Notes: a model not told the origin generated them from the letters alone. DNA of 9,927 nt from an uncultured Clostridium sp. (GCA_902464345.1 CABQJA010000074.1:1-9927); one strand, 5' to 3'; counted from the first letter of the stretch, positions 1 through 6,172 are shown. Numbers and translations are program-made.

Positions 1-110
1 GCCTCATTGGATACATAATTTACAACGATATCATAGCCTGCCTTTGCCAGTTCGATCGCACAGGCTTTTCCAATACCACGGGATGCCCCCGTTACGATTG
101 CTGTACTCAT
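1..110 (-). CDS. fabG: 3-oxoacyl-ACP reductase (SDR family), N-terminal part only
   Basis: Reads from an ATG at 108-110 leftward off the window, so only the first 36 or so residues are seen. They begin MSTAIVTGASRGIGKACAIE, the Rossmann beta-alpha-beta unit with the TGxxxGIG cofactor motif (TGASRGIG, residues 8-15) of short-chain dehydrogenases; FabG-type enzymes reduce beta-ketoacyl-ACP to the beta-hydroxy form with NADPH. The motif is read directly; the substrate is inferred from the neighbours, because the start follows the ketosynthase stop by only 22 bases and the gene is preceded by an AGAGAGG ribosome binding site. The catalytic Ser-Tyr-Lys part lies outside the window, so another SDR function is not excluded. 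It is probably an operon-specific reductase rather than the housekeeping FabG, as it sits with a KS fusion and not with fabD, fabF and acc genes in what is visible. Confidence 0.88.
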   Translation of the reverse strand, partial: MSTAIVTGASRGIGKACAIELAKAGYDIVVNYVSNE

Positions 111-132
111 TCTTTTATTCCTCTCTGATCTA

Positions 133-2349
133 TTATTCGCATTCCTTCAGAACAACTGCTGTATAAGAACCACAACCATAGGATACCGCCAGTGTATGCT
201 TTACACTGCCTCCGTCAATTGCCTTTGCTGCTTCTACCAGCTGTGCATTGGCACTGGCTGCCCGGCAGTCTCCGGTCTGTTCCCGTACATCTCTGATCTC
301 TTTTGCACCAAATACTTCTGTCAGAACTGCAGACTCTGCTGCCTGTTTCTCAGCCTCATTACTGATCACAGCATATACGCAGTCAATATCAGATGCCTGA
401 TAGCCGGCCTTTGCGAGTGCTTTGCTGATTGCATCCTTCATTGCCTGTGCTTCTGTATAGTCCGCCTTACCTGCGGAATGTGTGCAGGCATATCCGGCTA
501 CCTCTGCATAGGTGTGAGCTCCACGCTTCTTTGCACTGTCTGCAGTCTCCAGCACGATGGTTGAACTGCCTTCACCCAGTACATTCTCACCATTGATCTT
601 ACTGTGCTCATAGAAGAATGTTACCATATCCGAACCTTCATCAGTACCGGCTGCAAGCATGATATCCTCATTGCCCTTTTCCAGTACGTCACATGCATAA
701 GCCACACTCTGAAGACCTGCCTGTGTACCATTTGCCACAGTTGCACAGTAACCCTTTGTCTTTGTAAAGATCGAGAAATGTCCGCCTGCCGCATTATATA
801 CCGTATTCGGGAATGTAAATGCACTTCCGGCAGTTGCACCCTTCTCACAGATATTCTTCTGGAAATTGGATACCTCGGTTACAGGACCTGCAGAAGTTCC
901 GATGATCGTACCGATTCTGCGTTCATTCTCCTCTGAAACAGTCACATTCGCACTCTTTAATGCATCGATGCCGCTTATCAGCTGTAACTGGCTGAATTTA
1001 TCCAGCTTCCGGAATACACCGAGCTTCACACCACGATCTGTAAAATCCTTCATATCAAGAGTCACCGTTGCCACCTTTGCTGACGGATCCTCTTTCGCAC
1101 TTAATGCCTGACCAAAGCCTGTAATATAAAGCTTCTCCTTCGGAGCCTCCTCATGCTGCTTTGCTTCTTTCGCAAAAATAATGCTGGCATTGGTTCCGCC
1201 AAAGGCAAATGAATTGGACATTGCCATCGGAATCTCCTTCTTCCGGCTGTCATTTGCTACAAAATCCAGATCTCCGGCTTTTTCCTTTAATGCCACCTTA
1301 TCTTCCTCTGAGTATCCGATCGTTGGCGGAAGGACATCCTCGCTGACTGCCTTAACCGTAAAGACCGCCTCAACCGCACCGGCTGCACCCAGACAGTGAC
1401 CGGTCATAGACTTTGTAGAGCTGACCGATACGTCTGTACCGTCAAAAATCGTATGCAGAGATAAGAACTCTGCCTCATCATTCTTCGCTGTTCCGGTTCC
1501 GTGTGCATTCACATATGCGATCTCAGACGGAGCGACCTCTGCGGAAGACAATGCTCTGCGGATAACATCCATCTGACCCTCTCCGGACGGATCCGGAGCT
1601 GTAATATGGTAAGCATCACTGTTCACACCGTAGCCCGCTACCTCACAGTAGATCTTAGCTCCTCTGGCAACCGCATGCTCGTACTCCTCTACCACCAGAA
1701 TACCAGAGCCTTCGCCAAGGGTAATACCATGGCTGTGATTTAACGGAGAACATGGCTCCTCTGACAATGCATGCAGTGCATGGAATCCGGCAAATGCCAG
1801 AGAAGAAAACGGATCCGTACCACCGGCCAGGAATATATCGCCGTTACCGGAACGAATCAGATCACATGCATATGCAATACTCATCGTACCTGCTGCGCAG
1901 GCATTTACGATATTGGCCGTTACACCATTCAGTCCCAGATAAGCGGCTGCACTGTTCGCAATGGAGGAAGCTGCCATATTCGGAATACGGCTGTCATCCT
2001 CTTTGCCCTCCTTCTGAGCAGTCAGATATTCATCAATGCTGACCGCACCGCCGATACAGCTACCTACGATCACACCGGCTTCGCCTGCTCCCTGCTCCGA
2101 AAGTCCCGCATCCGCAATTGCTTCTTCTGCTGCCTTGATACAAAGTCTGGCAGACCGGTCATACTGCGGTGCCGGAAGCGCATCACAGAAAACTTCACCG
2201 CCAAGATTTGCATAGCAGCCTTCTGTATTGATGGACTTCACAACGCCTAACCCGGATTTACCAGCCTGAATGCTGTCCCAGCTTTCCTTTACATCATTCC
2301 CAACCGGACAGATGATTCCCAGTCCGGTAATTACGCACCGTTTCTTCAT
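133..2349 (-). CDS. Fused ketosynthase / chain-length-factor-like protein (two KS domains in one chain)
   Basis: A 738-residue protein made of two thiolase-fold ketosynthase domains. Domain 1 (about 1-393) is a complete FabF-type KS: nucleophile Cys151 in NACAAGT, His283 in NAHGTGT, Lys313 and His318 in KSMTGH, and the NSFAFGGTN glycine loop at 379-387. It should catalyse decarboxylative Claisen condensation of an acyl chain with malonyl-ACP. Domain 2 (about 406-738) restarts with KLYITGFG and aligns with domain 1 through AYACDV and VEAA, but the Cys position is Thr542 (followed by Gln543), the first His is Val661, the Lys is Arg689 and the second His is Asp694. It is therefore catalytically dead, as in chain-length factors of type II polyketide synthases, which pair with a KS and shape its cavity. 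FabF is usually about 410 residues and KS and CLF are normally separate. The start has a GGAGG site inside the last ACP codons, suggesting translational coupling. The fusion is seen; the CLF role is inferred. Confidence 0.93.
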   Translation of the reverse strand: MKKRCVITGLGIICPVGNDVKESWDSIQAGKSGLGVVKSINTEGCYANLGGEVFCDALPAPQYDRSARLCIKAAEEAIADAGLSEQGAGEAGVIVGSCIGGAVSIDEYLTAQKEGKEDDSRIPNMAASSIANSAAAYLGLNGVTANIVNACAAGTMSIAYACDLIRSGNGDIFLAGGTDPFSSLAFAGFHALHALSEEPCSPLNHSHGITLGEGSGILVVEEYEHAVARGAKIYCEVAGYGVNSDAYHITAPDPSGEGQMDVIRRALSSAEVAPSEIAYVNAHGTGTAKNDEAEFLSLHTIFDGTDVSVSSTKSMTGHCLGAAGAVEAVFTVKAVSEDVLPPTIGYSEEDKVALKEKAGDLDFVANDSRKKEIPMAMSNSFAFGGTNASIIFAKEAKQHEEAPKEKLYITGFGQALSAKEDPSAKVATVTLDMKDFTDRGVKLGVFRKLDKFSQLQLISGIDALKSANVTVSEENERRIGTIIGTSAGPVTEVSNFQKNICEKGATAGSAFTFPNTVYNAAGGHFSIFTKTKGYCATVANGTQAGLQSVAYACDVLEKGNEDIMLAAGTDEGSDMVTFFYEHSKINGENVLGEGSSTIVLETADSAKKRGAHTYAEVAGYACTHSAGKADYTEAQAMKDAISKALAKAGYQASDIDCVYAVISNEAEKQAAESAVLTEVFGAKEIRDVREQTGDCRAASANAQLVEAAKAIDGGSVKHTLAVSYGCGSYTAVVLKECE

Positions 2350-2352
2350 GAA

Positions 2353-2601
2353 TTACGCCTCCGCATTTTCCATTACATAATTAGTCAGAGCATTGATATC
2401 TCTGAAGTTTGTCTTATCAACACCTGTCATGTTTACACCGAACATATCATCAATTCCTGCAATGATCTCCAGGGAATCTACGGAATCCAGACCGATCTCG
2501 CCGCCGAATAATTCCGCATCATCCTCTAACATCTCTGCCGGAATTCTTAAGTTCTCTACTAACATATCTTTAATCTTTGCTGCTACTTCTGTTCTTTCCA
2601 T
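2353..2601 (-). CDS. Acyl carrier protein
   Basis: An 82-residue acidic protein with the four-helix ACP pattern. The phosphopantetheine attachment site is Ser40 in GLDSVDSLEI (residues 37-46), where DSVDSLE replaces the DSLDTVE typical of housekeeping AcpP. The holo form would carry the growing chain as a thioester for the KS fusion, FabG and acyltransferase encoded alongside. The start at 2599-2601 has an AAGGAAG site upstream. The stop lies three bases before the ketosynthase ATG, and the last ACP codons carry that gene's ribosome binding site, so the two are probably made in a coupled way. It lies 76 bases after the acyltransferase stop. The family assignment is secure; that it is a dedicated carrier of this operon is inferred from position and the non-standard site sequence. 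Confidence 0.95.
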   Translation of the reverse strand: MERTEVAAKIKDMLVENLRIPAEMLEDDAELFGGEIGLDSVDSLEIIAGIDDMFGVNMTGVDKTNFRDINALTNYVMENAEA

Positions 2602-2637
2602 GATTTTTCTTCCTTTCTCTTGTTACAATATATATAC

Positions 2638-2673
2638 GGAGTCTCTGACTCCTTCATCAAGCACTGTGTGCTT
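2638..2673. other. Two tandem 6-bp mini-hairpins in the acyltransferase-ACP gap
   Basis: Two perfect inverted repeats of identical design sit side by side: GGAGTC-TCT-GACTCC (2638-2652) and AAGCAC-TGT-GTGCTT (2659-2673), each a 6-bp stem with a three-base loop. They fill most of the 76 bases between the acyltransferase stop and the ACP start. Neither is followed by a convincing U-run in the direction of transcription, so they are not clear terminators. Stems at such a boundary can stabilise or delimit mRNA segments, which would fit ACP being needed in larger amounts than its neighbours, but that role is a guess. Confidence 0.45.
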
Positions 2674-2677
2674 AACT

Positions 2678-3391
2678 TCATGATTCCTTCTGCGGTTCTT
2701 CCGTGGCTGCCGCTTCCGAAACAGGAGCTGCCTTATCCGCTTTGCCGCCTGTGAACTTTACTTTACCGGATTTCATGGCTTCCAGAATTTCCTTCATATG
2801 AAGAATCCGCTCTCTGGCCTGTCCGGCTATCTGCTTTGCATAAGCTGATTTCCGCATGTCCTTCGGACACTCCAGCGTATAGCTGTCACCGATCAGGATC
2901 CGTTTCCGTTCTCCGAAAAACAAATGATACGAACCGATATGTGCACATTCTACCACCTTTGCACCGGTTTTCTCTGCCAGTACCGCAAATCCCGGCTGAA
3001 ACGCATTCATTTCTCCCTTCGAGGTCTTGCCCTCCGGGAAGATCAGGATCGAATGTCCTGCCTCCAGAAGTTTTCTGCAGGCATCATACCAGCTGGTATC
3101 CATTCCGCTCCGATCTACCGGCACACTGCCATAGGTCCTTAAGAATCCTTCAAACTGCTTCTTCTCATACCAGTCCTTTGCAATCAGGAAATATGGTTTC
3201 TTCTTATGCAGTACGGATGCGATCAGTGCTCCGTCCTTATGACTCATGTGATTACAGATAAATACAACCGGTGCATCTCCGTTCATAACCTCCATGGCCG
3301 TTTGATTTTTATATACTACCTTTGGACGATATGCCAGATACATACCTGCCTGTATCAGTCCCCGAAGTATACTCTGCATTCCTTTTCCCAT
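2678..3391 (-). CDS. PlsC-like lysophospholipid/acyl-ACP acyltransferase
   Basis: A 237-residue protein of the LPLAT (PlsC/AGPAT) superfamily. Motif I is NHMSHKD with catalytic His48 and Asp53 (HX4D); motif II is VPVDR at 90-94; motif III is FPEGKTS at 118-124, the acceptor-phosphate binding loop; a fourth region is near GAKVV. The N-terminal segment around 5-25 is hydrophobic and probably seats the enzyme on the inner face of the membrane. The last 25 or so residues are a low-complexity Ala/Glu/Lys tail not needed by the fold. Such enzymes move an acyl chain from ACP or CoA to a hydroxyl acceptor. As the first gene of an operon with ACP, KS fusion and FabG, it probably transfers the product of that system to a lipid rather than serving general phospholipid synthesis; housekeeping PlsC remains an alternative. 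Met1 is preferred to Met5 because AGGA lies eight bases before it. Confidence 0.9.
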   Translation of the reverse strand: MGKGMQSILRGLIQAGMYLAYRPKVVYKNQTAMEVMNGDAPVVFICNHMSHKDGALIASVLHKKKPYFLIAKDWYEKKQFEGFLRTYGSVPVDRSGMDTSWYDACRKLLEAGHSILIFPEGKTSKGEMNAFQPGFAVLAEKTGAKVVECAHIGSYHLFFGERKRILIGDSYTLECPKDMRKSAYAKQIAGQARERILHMKEILEAMKSGKVKFTGGKADKAAPVSEAAATEEPQKES

Positions 3392-3411
3392 TTCACCAAT
3401 CCTGCTTTCTC

Positions 3412-3467
3412 ATTATATCCTATGCATACCAACTGACGTAGTTTTCAAAACTACACGAACTAATATA
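3412..3467 (-). promoter_or_regulatory. Promoter region of the acyltransferase-ACP-KS operon
   Basis: Two candidate minus-strand promoters are visible. The nearer has a perfect -10 TATAAT at 3412-3417 (read on the minus strand) but a poor -35 (TACGTC at 3435-3440, 17-base spacer). The farther has TATATT at 3462-3467 with a weak -35 (TTCCAT, 17-base spacer). The palindrome at 3438-3454 overlaps the -35 of the first or the expected start site of the second, so binding there should interfere with either. Confidence 0.5.
3438..3454. promoter_or_regulatory. 17-bp perfect palindrome, probable TetR-family operator
   Basis: GTAGTTTT-C-AAAACTAC is a perfect inverted repeat with 8-base arms around one central base, lying in the promoter region of the operon immediately downstream of the tetR-type gene. 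Size and symmetry fit TetR-family operators, and the neighbouring regulator is the obvious ligand. No second copy was seen in front of the regulator gene itself. The palindrome is seen; its partner is inferred. Confidence 0.6.
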
Positions 3468-3487
3468 GCAATTCTTATCGAAAAATG

Positions 3488-3532
3488 GAAGCAACAAAAC
3501 AGGCTCTGTGTACAAAAACCATACACAGAGCC
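3488..3532 (-). terminator. Intrinsic terminator of the TetR-type gene
   Basis: A perfect 11-bp stem, GGCTCTGTGTA (3502-3512) with TACACAGAGCC (3522-3532) and a 9-base loop, starts 16 bases after the regulator stop codon. On the minus strand it is followed by TGTTTTGTTGCTTC, a T-rich run. It separates the regulator transcript from the acyltransferase operon, which therefore needs its own promoter. Confidence 0.8.
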
Positions 3533-3547
3533 CTAAATGTACTAAAA

Positions 3548-4105
3548 TTATTTTCTTGAATTCTCAATTGCCTGCTGAATAACGGTTCCGAATAACCGCT
3601 CCAGAGAGGTAACCTCCTGCTTCAGTGAATACTTCATTCCCTGAGCCACCCATTCCTCCAGCATTCCCTGTACTACGTACTTACAGGTATTTACGATCAC
3701 CTTTTTATCCTCCGGCGAAATTGCCCGCTCTCCTGCCAGAACATCAATGGAATGATTTAATACGATCTCCACGGCACTGCGGACATACCGGTAAATATCC
3801 TCCTTCTTGGCCGATGCGAACAAATGTCTCGCCAGCTTCGGATTCTCCTCCAGATATTCAAAACAGTCACCCATTGCCGCAACCGGCTCACGACCCTCGC
3901 TGATTCCCTGCATGATCTCACGGATCTCACGTTCCAGAATATCGGCAATAATATTATAGGTATCATCATAGTAATAATAGAATGTGTTTCTTGTCAGACC
4001 ACACTCCTCCACAATGTCTTTCACCATGACTTTCTCAAAGTTCCGCTCCTGTAGGAGCTTCAAAAAAGCAGTCTCTATTGCATTTTTCGTTATCTGCTGT
4101 TTCAA
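3548..4105 (-). CDS. TetR/AcrR-family transcriptional regulator
   Basis: A 185-residue regulator with the usual N-terminal TetR DNA-binding domain: a first helix at 5-20 and a helix-turn-helix at about 27-47 (VKDIVEECGLTRNTFYYYYDD). The C-terminal part (about 55-185) is helical with no specific ligand signature I recognise. The start is a TTG at 4103-4105, supported by a GGGAG site upstream; there is no ATG or GTG in frame before the upstream TGA. It ends in its own strong terminator and lies just upstream, same strand, of the acyltransferase-ACP-KS operon, whose promoter carries a 17-bp palindrome. This suggests a local repressor that may sense an acyl or lipid-like ligand, as FadR/DesT-type TetR proteins do. 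Family assignment is firm; target and ligand are inferred. Confidence 0.92.
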   Translation of the reverse strand: MKQQITKNAIETAFLKLLQERNFEKVMVKDIVEECGLTRNTFYYYYDDTYNIIADILEREIREIMQGISEGREPVAAMGDCFEYLEENPKLARHLFASAKKEDIYRYVRSAVEIVLNHSIDVLAGERAISPEDKKVIVNTCKYVVQGMLEEWVAQGMKYSLKQEVTSLERLFGTVIQQAIENSRK

Positions 4106-4151
4106 TGAACTCTCCCTACCTGTTCTGTCAAATCATAATACATAAAGTATT

Positions 4152-4466
4152 TTATCGGTTTTGCTGTTCCTTGTCAATCAGCTCCAGCGCCATATCGACC
4201 ATTCGCCCCCATCCTTTTGCTTTGATCACATCGGAATACAGTTCCCCGCCATAGTATAAATAAAACCATTCCCGTTCTTCTACCGTTGGATTCTGATTCC
4301 CGGTCTCATCCATCATATCCTCTGTCACTCTGGTATGAAAATCCAGAAATTCTTTCATAAAATCCTGAAACTCCATATCCATTAACCGATTAAAATCCTC
4401 TCTGTATTCTGCTGTTTCCCGATGCTTTGCAAACCGTTTCTTCAGTAAATCCTTTCCCGGCTCCAT
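4152..4466 (-). CDS. Small hypothetical acidic protein
   Basis: I do not recognise this family. The 104-residue product is charged, with no signal peptide or membrane segment. It has predicted helices at about 5-50 (EFQDFMKEFLDF is amphipathic), a Trp/Tyr-rich stretch WFYLYYGGELY at 67-77, and a helical C-terminus MVDMALELIDKEQQ. An ATG 20 codons upstream (4526) also opens this frame with AGGA eight bases before it, but the ATG at 4464-4466 has a GGAGG site with a 7-base spacer, so the shorter form is chosen; the longer form (124 residues) cannot be ruled out. It lies 75 bases after the TraX stop and 46 before the regulator start, all on one strand, so the three may be co-transcribed. A weak AATAC/GTATT hairpin follows the stop. 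Confidence 0.72.
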   Translation of the reverse strand: MEPGKDLLKKRFAKHRETAEYREDFNRLMDMEFQDFMKEFLDFHTRVTEDMMDETGNQNPTVEEREWFYLYYGGELYSDVIKAKGWGRMVDMALELIDKEQQNR

Positions 4467-4541
4467 TTGATCGCCTCCATTTCTTTCTATCTCATATTCA
4501 GCTTCCGGCCGCTGCTTCCTATCCATTGCTCCTATCCTATA

Positions 4542-5351
4542 TTATCCAAGCAATCCCGTCAGAGAACCGATCATCCACAGAATCAGCAGATGCGCCGGAT
4601 AAAATATATAGAATACCCATTTCAGCTTCCATCCCCGTTCTCCATTATAAAAACAGATCGGAATCAATGCCAAAAAGGCCACTATCTCCAAACTGCTTGA
4701 AAACATCAGAATGATACAGCATGCGATCACCGCTATCACTCTTCTGTCCCGGAGCAGATACATCATAACAATCGCCAGCACTCCGATACCGCCATAATCT
4801 GTACGCAACAGCTCTGCAGCTGCCATACCTGCGATCGTCATCAGCAGATTCAGTGTGATTTTTATGCCGTTTTTGAATGGCTTTTCTTCTACAATCCGAA
4901 TTCCAATACAAACCATCAGTCCGACTGCCAGTGTAAAAAATACATTCTGATAACCAAGCTCCAGCAGCTGTCCGGAAAATATCTGACTTTTCTCCAGATT
5001 AAATGCCATGTCAAACGGAATCTCCGAAACAATCGCAAAGATCCAAAGTCTTATCAGATACTTCCACCTGTTTCTTGTATGCTCCATTCCTTCGACCAGA
5101 AGAAATATAAAAATCGGAAATGCGATTCTTCCGACAGACCGCATTCCGATATAAAGTGCATAGATTCCATCTATTCCGGTACCATCCGCACTTTGCTGCA
5201 TCCATCTCTCGACCAGTACCGCTCCGGTATGATCGATCAGCATGGTGATTATTGCGATCAGCTTCAGGGTACTGCCGGTAATCCCCGGTTTCCGGCTCTG
5301 ATTCCCGCCATCCGGTTCCGAAATGGCAGTGCTTTGTAATGAAGGCTCCAT
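4542..5351 (-). CDS. TraX-family integral membrane protein
   Basis: A 269-residue, very hydrophobic protein with about eight membrane segments. Family-like motifs are LKLIAIITMLIDHTGAV at 29-45, a run from MRSVGRIAFP to LLVEG at 70-88, SEIPFD at 109-114, QNVFFTLAVGL at 135-145, and a C-terminal YPAHLLIL at 251-258. TraX of the F plasmid N-acetylates pilin; chromosomal relatives in Firmicutes are widespread and mostly uncharacterised, and the fold resembles membrane acyltransferases. No conjugation gene is nearby, so a mobile-element role is not suggested. The frame stays open to a GTG at 5450, but the ATG at 5349-5351 has AGGAG with a 7-base spacer and lies below a promoter at 5397-5425, so the shorter start is used. 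Family assignment is strong; the substrate is unknown. Confidence 0.88.
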   Translation of the reverse strand: MEPSLQSTAISEPDGGNQSRKPGITGSTLKLIAIITMLIDHTGAVLVERWMQQSADGTGIDGIYALYIGMRSVGRIAFPIFIFLLVEGMEHTRNRWKYLIRLWIFAIVSEIPFDMAFNLEKSQIFSGQLLELGYQNVFFTLAVGLMVCIGIRIVEEKPFKNGIKITLNLLMTIAGMAAAELLRTDYGGIGVLAIVMMYLLRDRRVIAVIACCIILMFSSSLEIVAFLALIPICFYNGERGWKLKWVFYIFYPAHLLILWMIGSLTGLLG

Positions 5352-5396
5352 CTGTGTTCTCCTCGTTCTATATTGTCTGTTCGTTATGCTCTGCTT

Positions 5397-5425
5397 ATTA
5401 TAGACCATTTTCGGATTTCCCGCAA
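5397..5425 (-). promoter_or_regulatory. Probable promoter of the TraX-family gene
   Basis: On the minus strand a perfect -10 TATAAT (5397-5402) is preceded, after exactly 17 bases, by TTGCGG (5420-5425), a three-of-six match to the -35 consensus. The -10 lies about 45 bases upstream of the chosen ATG. This supports the start at 5351 and argues against translation from the upstream GTG. Confidence 0.55.
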
Positions 5426-5441
5426 CGGATGGGTAGGGGTG

Positions 5442-5470
5442 GTCCTGCACAGTTGCCTGTACTGCTGGGA
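5442..5470. repeat. Remnant of one arm of the 157-base repeat
   Basis: The stretch starting GTCCTGCACAGTTGCCTGTA matches the right arm of the duplicated element (GTCCTGCACTGCTGCCTGTA at 5885-5904) at 18 of 20 positions, then continues with a similar GGGA ending. The matching left arm would fall where the TraX promoter and gene now are and is absent. It is probably a truncated older copy. The match is short, so chance is possible. Confidence 0.4.
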
Positions 5471-5506
5471 AGGAGCAGAATCTATCACCGACACTTTCTC
5501 CGCTAC

Positions 5507-5620
5507 GATGGTTCTATTCCGGGACCGTTCCCACTAATTTGCCCCTCGCAGCGGATACTAAATTCGTGCTCCGCACTCATTAAGTACCGGCGGGTGCAAA
5601 CGTCCCTGCATAGAATCATC
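5507..5620. repeat. Long imperfect hairpin with a CGGATACT/AGTACCG core
   Basis: A 114-base stretch pairs with itself in successive blocks: GATGGTTCTAT (5507-5517) with ATAGAATCATC (5610-5620, one G-T pair); GGGAC (5521-5525) with GTCCC (5602-5606); TTTGCCCC (5538-5545) with GGGTGCAAA (5592-5600, one bulge); CGGATACT (5552-5559) with AGTACCG (5583-5589, one bulge); and GTGC-TCC-GCAC (5566-5576) at the tip. It differs in sequence from the duplicated element to the right but has the same build, including a CGGTACTTA-like core when read on the minus strand. No reading frame here looks like a protein. It could be a structured RNA or a MITE/REP-like repeat. Confidence 0.5.
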
Positions 5621-5762
5621 ATTCGCTTCGAAAGCTGGTTACTGAGTAGCCTAAATGCACTTCTGTTTCTGCTATCCATGCTTTCATATGCACTACTATC
5701 TTGAGCACTGGAAACAGTACCTACATCACACCTAAGTAGGGGAACACGGCGTAACGAAAACT

Positions 5763-5919
5763 GTGCATGCCCTGTCAGTCCCAAGATACAGGAGCAAGTG
5801 ACAGGACCATGTAGGAACATCGGTACTTAGATGCCGTCCTTTGGCATCTTATGCACCGCTATGTTCCGATTTGAGCGAGAGCGCGTCCTGCACTGCTGCC
5901 TGTATCGCGGGACGGCAAT
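5763..5919. repeat. Long-hairpin repeat element, copy 1
   Basis: This 157-base unit matches the unit 240 bases to the right with five mismatches. It folds into a rod: GTCCC (5778-5782) pairs with GGGAC (5909-5913); GATACAGG with CCTGTATC; AGCA with TGCT; CAGGAC with GTCCTG; GGAACAT with ATGTTCC; and AGATGCC-GTCCTTT-GGCATCT forms the tip at 5829-5849. Outside the rod, TGCC (5768-5771) faces GGCA (5914-5917). In this copy the CGGTAC/GTACCG stem is weakened by one C at 5854. The near-symmetry means the active strand cannot be decided. No protein is encoded. Weaker similarity to copy 2 continues to the left (CTTGAGCA, then TAACG), apparently broken by roughly 40 extra bases near 5708-5750. Confidence 0.85.
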
Positions 5920-6002
5920 TGCATACCCAGCCAACGCCCTCTCAAATATCCGAATGCGCCTCTATGCCATACCTGTACACTTGAGCATAACGGACGAAAT
6001 GC

Positions 6003-6159
6003 GTGCATCCCCTGGCAGTCCCAAGATACAGGAGCATGTGACAGGACCATGTAGGAACATCGGTACTTAGATGCCGTCCTTTGGCATCTTATGTACCGCT
6101 ATGTTCCGATTTGAGCGAGAGCGCGTCCTGCACTGCTTCCTGTATCGCGGGACGGCAAT
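6003..6159. repeat. Long-hairpin repeat element, copy 2
   Basis: Second copy of the 157-base unit, ending 13 bases before the clpB terminator U-tract. The rod spans 6018-6153: GTCCC/GGGAC, GATACAGG (6025-6032)/CCTGTATC (6139-6146), AGCA/TGCT, GTG/CAC, CAGGAC (6042-6047)/GTCCTG (6125-6130), GGAACAT (6054-6060)/ATGTTCC (6101-6107), CGGTAC (6061-6066)/GTACCG (6093-6098) and AGATGCC (6069-6075)/GGCATCT (6083-6089) with a 7-base loop. The variable positions at 6037 and 6138 are unpaired in the model. This could be a structured non-coding RNA or a non-autonomous mobile repeat; I recognise no named family. Confidence 0.85.
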
Positions 6160-6172
6160 CATCCCTCCACGT

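Noticed and set aside
1771..2250. 159-codon plus-strand open frame opposite the ketosynthase gene
   Set aside because: It is antisense to a secure ketosynthase domain, is rich in Cys, His and Arg from reverse-complement codons, and shows no domain or coupled ribosome binding site.
4542..5351. TraX gene as evidence of a conjugative element
   Set aside because: TraX homologues are common on Firmicutes chromosomes, and no relaxase, coupling protein, integrase or attachment site is visible.
5352..5450. Longer TraX-family protein starting at the GTG at 5450
   Set aside because: The extra 33 residues cross the -10 and -35 boxes of the likely promoter and part of the repeat remnant, and the ATG at 5351 has a better ribosome binding site.
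5503..6070. Open frames of 63-121 codons on both strands within the repeat region
   Set aside because: They are Cys/Arg/Ser-rich, lack ribosome binding sites and overlap hairpin repeats; none resembles a protein family.
5763..6159. CRISPR array
   Set aside because: Only two long copies of a 157-base unit, no short repeats with variable spacers and no cas genes.
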